From contig BAAHQB010000042.1 of NCBI GenBank assembly GCA_054601695.1, positions 310,001 through 374,000 on the forward strand: a stretch of DNA of 64,000 bases, read 5' to 3'. This document shows, one piece after another, positions 27,327 through 64,000 of this stretch; the first letter of the stretch is position 1; each line of letters begins with the position of its first letter. The notes under the pieces are model-generated. The model ran no database searches. It saw only the letters and a list, made by a program, of their open reading frames with translations, and was not told where the DNA came from. Source of the stretch: Amorphochlora amoebiformis. Lineage: Eukaryota > Cercozoa > Chlorarachniophyceae. The translations under genes were made by a program, and so were the position numbers.

Positions 27327-28015
27327 TGTATATATTTATACATTATGTATGTGTAAGTTTATGTATGTGTGTATGCATGAGCGTTCTACACATACATGCA
27401 TACATGCCCCTGACCCTCAAAAAAACAAGATTAGATTTGGTTAGGTGCAACAACATGAATTAGTTCTACATACACCCAACTCAGTTCCTACACAATTAAG
27501 GCATAATTAGACTGAGTTATATATTGTTAGTTATGTTTTTCATACATCGAACACTCGCTTGAAATGATACTTAATCTCAGCCGCAATCTGCTTCACTTTC
27601 GCAAAGAACCCCATCTCTTCTCCATCTTTGCCGGCATGACCTACCCACCTTGATTCCCTCCCCCCTCCCCCCCAGTCTCCTCCTCCTCCTCCTCCCCCTC
27701 CCCCTTCAAACGCGGGTACCATCTGGGGCGAGAGGTTGGGAACTACATTAGGTTTTTGGACGAAGACCTCTCCTAATCGGCTTGAACCAGTTTGAGTACT
27801 CAAAGGTATCTTTTGGAAAGCCGTGGAGGGTCTTGAATGGTATCTTGGGATGGGAACTGTGCCCGCACGAGCGCTGATTAATTGAATATACAATGTTAAA
27901 AAGAGGTTTCGCCGGGTCTCAGAGAAGAGATGCAGCCAACTCAACTCAAACCCTCAGATTCCTTACAAAAAACCGGTTTAACGGACATTCAACCAGCTCG
28001 TGAGAGGGTTGCCAT
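14612..28015 (-). CDS. Basic, probably organelle-targeted single-pass membrane protein, family not recognised
   Basis: Eighteen exons join in phase to about 501 residues: 28015-27994, 27856-27546, 26966-26796, 26153-26094, 25789-25689, 25094-25031, 24490-24424, 23068-22989, 22314-22246, 21801-21757, 20513-20454, 19188-19136, 18664-18589, 17388-17368, 17209-17135, 15663-15571, 15185-15121, 14684-14612. The start MATLSRA and the Arg/Ser-rich, acid-poor leader look like a mitochondrial or plastid presequence. Then come a nine-Gly run, a Lys/Asp-rich stretch ([16 protein letters not shown]), one hydrophobic segment ([15 protein letters not shown], about residue 210) and a Lys/Arg-rich remainder. 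I do not recognise the family. Reading exon 10 to its own TAA (21724) instead of splicing at 21757 would split this into two genes. I prefer one gene because phases match, no start is evident for a second gene, and 20514-21756 looks like intron. Confidence 0.6.
15288..15460 (-). repeat. Two diverged copies of the end of the exon at 15663-15571
   Basis: On the - strand, segments at about 15460-15412 and 15342-15290 repeat the exon's last codons (GAGAAGGACCCTAACTATTTC). The first has an extra TATGAG and a changed donor. The second is reduced to ACTAATTATTTCGAGGTCG. They lie downstream of the exon in its following intron. Confidence 0.7.
15740..16332 (-). repeat. Six tandem copies of the acceptor and 5' part of the exon at 15663-15571
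   Basis: Upstream of the exon (higher coordinates) about six copies of its first 36 bases occur, each with the acceptor (CACACAG or similar, then GAGGCAAGAAAG) and ending at TTTGACAA, where a TA array follows. They start near 15783, 15883, 16000, 16113, 16228 and 16326. None has a donor, so only the last acceptor leads to a complete exon. Sequence identity between copies is almost complete, which implies recent spread or homogenisation. Confidence 0.9.
16462..17134 (-). repeat. Five to six copies of the 3' part and donor of the exon at 17209-17135
   Basis: After the exon that ends AACCTATACCTCTCG/gtatg, its last 40 or so bases with the donor recur between TA arrays near 17042, 16950, 16856 and 16700. 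A more diverged copy lies at 16507-16462 (GAAGGACAAAGTTCGGGATC). The real exon begins ATGAGACGCGAG. The copies instead begin TACTTAAAAAGGAC and lack an acceptor. Confidence 0.88.
17366..18225 (-). repeat. About ten tandem units, each carrying a 21-nt microexon with both splice sites
   Basis: Units of 75-100 bp repeat about ten times. Each reads, on the - strand, TACATGGATATTAAGATAAG, then TACCCTAG, then a 21-base core ACTATTGAAGGACATATTTAT, then GTAATA and a TA array. The core is bounded by AG on the left and GT on the right in every unit. It is a phase-0 exon encoding TIEGHIY, or TTEGHIY in the unit at 17388-17368. Inclusion of any number of units keeps the reading frame. I placed the microexon at 17388-17368 in the gene model, but any unit could serve. 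Confidence 0.85.
18459..18965 (-). repeat. Copies of both ends of the exon at 18664-18589
   Basis: At 18503-18459 the 3' half of the exon (GAGTATATTAAAAGTGGGGA to the donor after TTGAAG) is repeated downstream. At 18965-18925 a diverged copy of the 5' half (GCGTGGATAGAATTTCGAGT) lies upstream. Both are embedded in TA arrays. Confidence 0.85.
19257..19340 (-). repeat. Copy of the acceptor and start of the exon at 19188-19136
   Basis: The segment 19257-19340 repeats 19167-19231 almost exactly, including ACCAGACCAG, then GAGGAAGGAAGAAAAAAGGC and the flanking intron bases. The copy breaks off inside the exon at CTATTGCAAT and meets a TA array, so it has an acceptor but no donor. Confidence 0.9.
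19385..19995 (-). repeat. Long GA-rich tract (pyrimidine-rich on the coding strand)
   Basis: About 540 bp (19470-19995) consist of GAGAGA with AAAC or AACG interruptions, preceded by 60 bp of CT-rich DNA. It lies in the intron between exons 20454 and 19188 of the - strand gene. The frames rich in RERERE and SLSLSL are artefacts. Confidence 0.95.
20356..20377 (+). repeat. Short interstitial telomeric array (CCCTAA)n
   Basis: Three to four CCCTAA units sit between TA arrays in an intron of the - strand gene. Confidence 0.9.
20660..21060 (-). repeat. GA-rich tract
   Basis: About 400 bp of GAGAGA/AAAGAGAG sequence precede the telomeric block at 21137. No gene is seen in it. Confidence 0.95.
21137..21512 (+). 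repeat. Interstitial TTAGGG array with composite spacer
   Basis: TTAGGG units on the + strand (21137-21210) run into the conserved sequence ATCAGATTATTCAG, then TCTTAGTCCGAGGACCATTG and CTCCTCCACAGTG (21211-21276), followed by degenerate TTAGGG units with TAAGG and ATAGGG variants to 21430, and a clean short array at 21478-21509. This is the composite element seen in several introns. Confidence 0.9.
22247..22680 (-). repeat. Exon at 22314-22246 with one direct and one inverted copy upstream
   Basis: The exon carries TTTCTTGCGATGAGG. A direct, diverged copy lies at 22676-22637 (CAGATGATGTGGGATAAAGC, then TAGATTTCTAGC). A copy in the opposite orientation lies at 22452-22476 on the + strand (GGTAGAATTCTTGCGATGAC). 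The direct copy abuts an (AAT)n array. The inverted copy is rare here, since other exon-edge copies keep the exon's orientation. Confidence 0.65.
23805..24425 (-). repeat. Tandem units (about 180 bp, 3 extra) with the 3' end and donor of the exon at 24490-24424
   Basis: Downstream of the exon, three further units repeat the fragment AAAGGCTTGGGATATGATA/gtaagc plus about 45 bp of intron that includes TACGTCTCTACTTCTACTA. The exon-derived part diverges towards its 5' side (ATAAATATATAAAGGC). Units begin near 24268, 24103 and 23914. The donor is intact in all. Confidence 0.88.
24747..24775 (-). repeat. Copy of the end of the exon at 25094-25031
   Basis: The - strand sequence GAGCTTCTCCACGGCTCTCAG, then ATTTTTATAATC, repeats the last third of the exon and its donor region (GAGCTTCCCCACGGCTCTCAG, then ATATTCgtaatc) with three or four changes. 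Confidence 0.85.
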
Positions 28016-28505
28016 GGAAGAATAAGGCTTATTACCGTGCGTATACTGCTCCGAGCGGGCTGGGGGACGGCTCGAGGGCGACCCTGACTATCAAGCTACA
28101 CACCACCATGGAGATACAGACGATGGACACACGCAGCTGGTGCGTGTGTCTAGATCGGACCATTATGGGTATTACTCGGAGATGCGCCTACGTCCACCGC
28201 AGCCCGCCGACTCCGAAAGTAGGACACCCTATCCCCAGCTGTCCGTCCACAGCAAGGGGGGATTTTTTAATTCCTCGGCTTTGAGAAGTGAGATTCAGAG
28301 ATATCTGGATATTATATTCTAAAGAAAGGGATATTGGTATGTATATCCCCATATTTCATTGTTCATTTAGAATTTCTCGGTCCAGTTTCAACCCATGGGA
28401 TATCTAGATCACATATCCGGATATTAATGTGGAACTTGCGTAATAAAAAGTCGGCTTTTAGCGCGGCGGCCCTCGACCGGCGGTCAGGCCTTATTCAACG
28501 CCACC
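28016..28505. promoter_or_regulatory. Divergent intergenic region between the membrane-protein gene and bL20m
   Basis: These 490 bp separate the two start codons (28015 on -, 28506 on +) and must hold both promoters. It has no TA array or telomeric repeat and is GC-richer than the introns. Two overlapping + frames of about 95-100 codons run from about 28000 to 28320, but neither has a splice path into bL20m and I recognise no protein. GCCACC lies directly before the bL20m ATG, a strong start context. No TATA box is clear. Confidence 0.5.
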
Positions 28506-31513
<3,008 letters not shown>

Positions 31514-32026
31514 TCGATTCCAGGATAGAGCGTTTTTTTTTATATATTAGTGTTTGATAGATAACGCCTTCGATAGCATGACTTGGAAACCAACTAGACC
31601 AATTGTCAATAATCACTGTTAATCAGCCCAACCAACGCCAATGTCATTGGATCAAAATCATGGTCATATCGTATATAACTTGGCTAATATGCCAGATATT
31701 TCATCTAGATACTCGAGGATTCTGGTCTTACCATAGCTAGTATAATCAAATCTCGGTACTACTGTTTTCAACATGTATTTTTACGTATACGTGTATATGT
31801 CAATGTACATGTACTAGAATGTAGATGTAACTAGTCACTAATGCTGACTGTGTTTAATCCCGTATCCAGTTTTTTTCATTTGTATCTAGAAACTAGAGAA
31901 ATTTACTAGATTCAGAATGTGGTGTCAGGCGCTAGAAAGTAGAAAGACAAGTTATCATCCGAAGGCCGTTGATTATTATTATTGAACAGAGCTGTAACAG
32001 GAAAAACTTTGCGGCCGTAAGTTGAA
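31514..32026. other. Convergent intergenic spacer, CTAG-rich, no TA arrays
   Basis: This 513-bp spacer between the bL20m stop and the stop of the secreted-protein gene contains about ten CTAG tetranucleotides and no TA array or telomeric unit. It should hold both polyadenylation sites. Confidence 0.7.
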
Positions 32027-48713
<16,687 letters not shown>

Positions 48714-48902
48714 TTTTTCAAACCGATTTGAAAAGCCGACAAAGTAAATTTAAGAACCATAAAATTAATAACTTCTTCGGTTTGGTGTGGATTGTGGTCG
48801 GAGGCCACCGTTCGCCTTGCGACAAGCCCATTCTCCCGACGAATTTTGCCCTCCAACTATCTCTCACCTTGAAAAAGAAATCATAAACCCTCCTTAGAAG
48901 CC
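48714..48902. promoter_or_regulatory. Short divergent intergenic region (189 bp)
   Basis: This region lies between the secreted-protein ATG (48713, - strand) and the F-box/LRR ATG (48903, + strand). It has no TA array and no repeat. It must act as a shared promoter or two very compact ones. GAAGCC precedes the + ATG, and AAAA precedes the - ATG. Confidence 0.6.
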
Positions 48903-57468
<8,566 letters not shown>

Positions 57469-58520
57469 GGAAATTACTGAATTAGAGAACTCTATCACAT
57501 CTTTTGCTAGACTAGGGATAGTGGTTTAGAAAAGTCAGAAATCGCTGCGGTCGATCGCGAGAGATGCTCACTGTCCAGAATAAATTATATACAAGATGAA
57601 GAAGGAATTCCAACTGACCGTCTAGAGTCTAGACGCTAGAGATGATCCGTTGTCGCATGATTAGAATTAGCTAAATCCAGAAATATAAGACAGAGTATAG
57701 CCTGAGTCATATCATGACTGAGATACTAATTATAATTAAATTTCGTCACCTTTAATCTAGTTAATTTACTATCTACTAGATCTAGTGTAATCTGGAGATA
57801 TACAACTAGTGTTAGTAGAATCTAGAGAATCTTAAAGTTCCTAAAGTTCTTCTTGTTCCGTGTTCCACGTGTATACTAACTTGACTGTCTAGACTGTCTA
57901 GACTGTAGTAGTTTACGGTTGTCGATTCTATCTAGTCTATCTCTGGCACTCATTCTCTAGATTCTAGTTCTATCAGTTCCGCAATTCTACTAGCTAGCTA
58001 GTTCTAGCAGATCTAGCAACACTAGCAGATCTAGTAGATTGTCCGAGTCTCTTGTAGATGAATCATGATCTAGATGCATGATCCTTTTGACTGAGACGTG
58101 AGAGTCTTCTAGGTCTTTCTACGCTAGAACGTACTACACTACCTAGAGTACTCTAGGTACTAGTAAGAGTCATACTCTAGCTACTAGCCAGATCTAGCAC
58201 TAGAAGCAGCCTTCCACTAGATCTAGTAGATCTACGAAATTTCTCTAGCTGTACTCTAGGTCTAGTAGGTACTGCATGCAGCTGTATCATCTAGATCATC
58301 TAGTGTATTGCATTGCAATTACTAGACTTAGCTATAGGCTAGTTAGGGCCAAATTAATAGAAGTATACTCTAGATACTGTGTAGACTGTATCGATGAGTT
58401 GGCTGGGTCATAATTCATAATTTATACACACTAGATACAGCGTATATTCTATAAATTTGAACATAACGCTACAGCCACAAGAGACACCGCCGCTAGTAGT
58501 CCGCTACCCGAGCCGGAGGC
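57469..58520. other. Convergent intergenic spacer with over 40 CTAG tetranucleotides
   Basis: This is the largest spacer, 1052 bp, between the F-box/LRR stop (57468) and the - strand stop (58521). I count about 44 CTAG, many inside TCTAGA, AGATCTAG or CTAGCTAGCTAG, where about four would be expected by chance. No TA array, telomeric unit or open frame is supported. Both 3' untranslated regions lie in it. Confidence 0.8.

Positions 58521-64000
<5,480 letters not shown>

Noticed and set aside
27546-27944. Start of the - strand gene at the long frame near 27944.
   Set aside because: That frame has no ATG upstream of the Gly run. A short exon at 28015-27994 (MATLSRA) spliced to 27856 gives a phase-correct start with a presequence-like leader.
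28000-28320. Two overlapping + frames of 94 and about 100 codons as a separate gene.
   Set aside because: They overlap each other and the divergent start of the - strand gene, have no recognisable domain, and no splice path to bL20m fits.

Overview
This window is nuclear DNA from a eukaryote, probably a unicellular protist or alga. It reads with the standard genetic code: TAA, TAG and TGA all act as stops. Its genes are cut into many short exons with GT-AG introns that are full of (TA)n arrays, and its introns carry TTAGGG-type telomeric repeats. The bL20m protein looks most like plant and bacterial L20. I cannot assign a lineage from sequence alone. Nearly all long open frames here are translations of (TA)n and are not genes.

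I could thread six genes by hand. Splice sites and reading phase agree at every junction, and each complete model has a coding length divisible by three. From left to right: (1) VPS53, the GARP/EARP tethering subunit, + strand, 5' end outside the window, 24 exons, stop at 14021. (2) A basic, probably organelle-targeted protein with one membrane segment, - strand, 28015 to 14612, about 501 residues, family not recognised. (3) Mitochondrial/organellar ribosomal protein bL20, + strand, 28506-31513, 169 residues. (4) A secreted protein with six modules of a cysteine motif, - strand, 48713 to 32027, 26 exons, 724 residues. (5) An F-box/leucine-rich-repeat-like protein, + strand, 48903-57468, 16 exons, 400 residues. 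(6) A membrane-anchored protein with a SUMO-like domain and coiled coils, - strand, 58521 to beyond the right edge, 801 residues in the window.

The genes alternate in strand, so the spacers alternate between convergent and divergent. Two divergent pairs have their start codons 491 bp and 190 bp apart. All three convergent spacers (14022-14611, 31514-32026, 57469-58520) are rich in CTAG. All five spacers lack TA arrays, and I see telomeric repeats only in introns.

The most unusual feature is that introns of genes 1, 2, 4 and 5 contain degenerate copies of the neighbouring exon edge, usually with its splice site, embedded between TA arrays. One 21-nt microexon occurs about ten times, with both splice sites kept. 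One tandem exon set has three splice-competent, phase-0 versions. One copy in VPS53 spans an exon-exon junction with no intron. A second theme is a composite element: a roughly 50-85 bp unique sequence flanked by telomeric repeats, found in introns of at least four genes.

The six genes do not form an obvious pathway. VPS53 serves endosome-to-Golgi traffic, bL20m organellar translation, and the F-box/LRR protein probably ubiquitin-ligase substrate choice. The secreted cysteine-module protein and the SUMO-like coiled-coil membrane protein have no assigned role.
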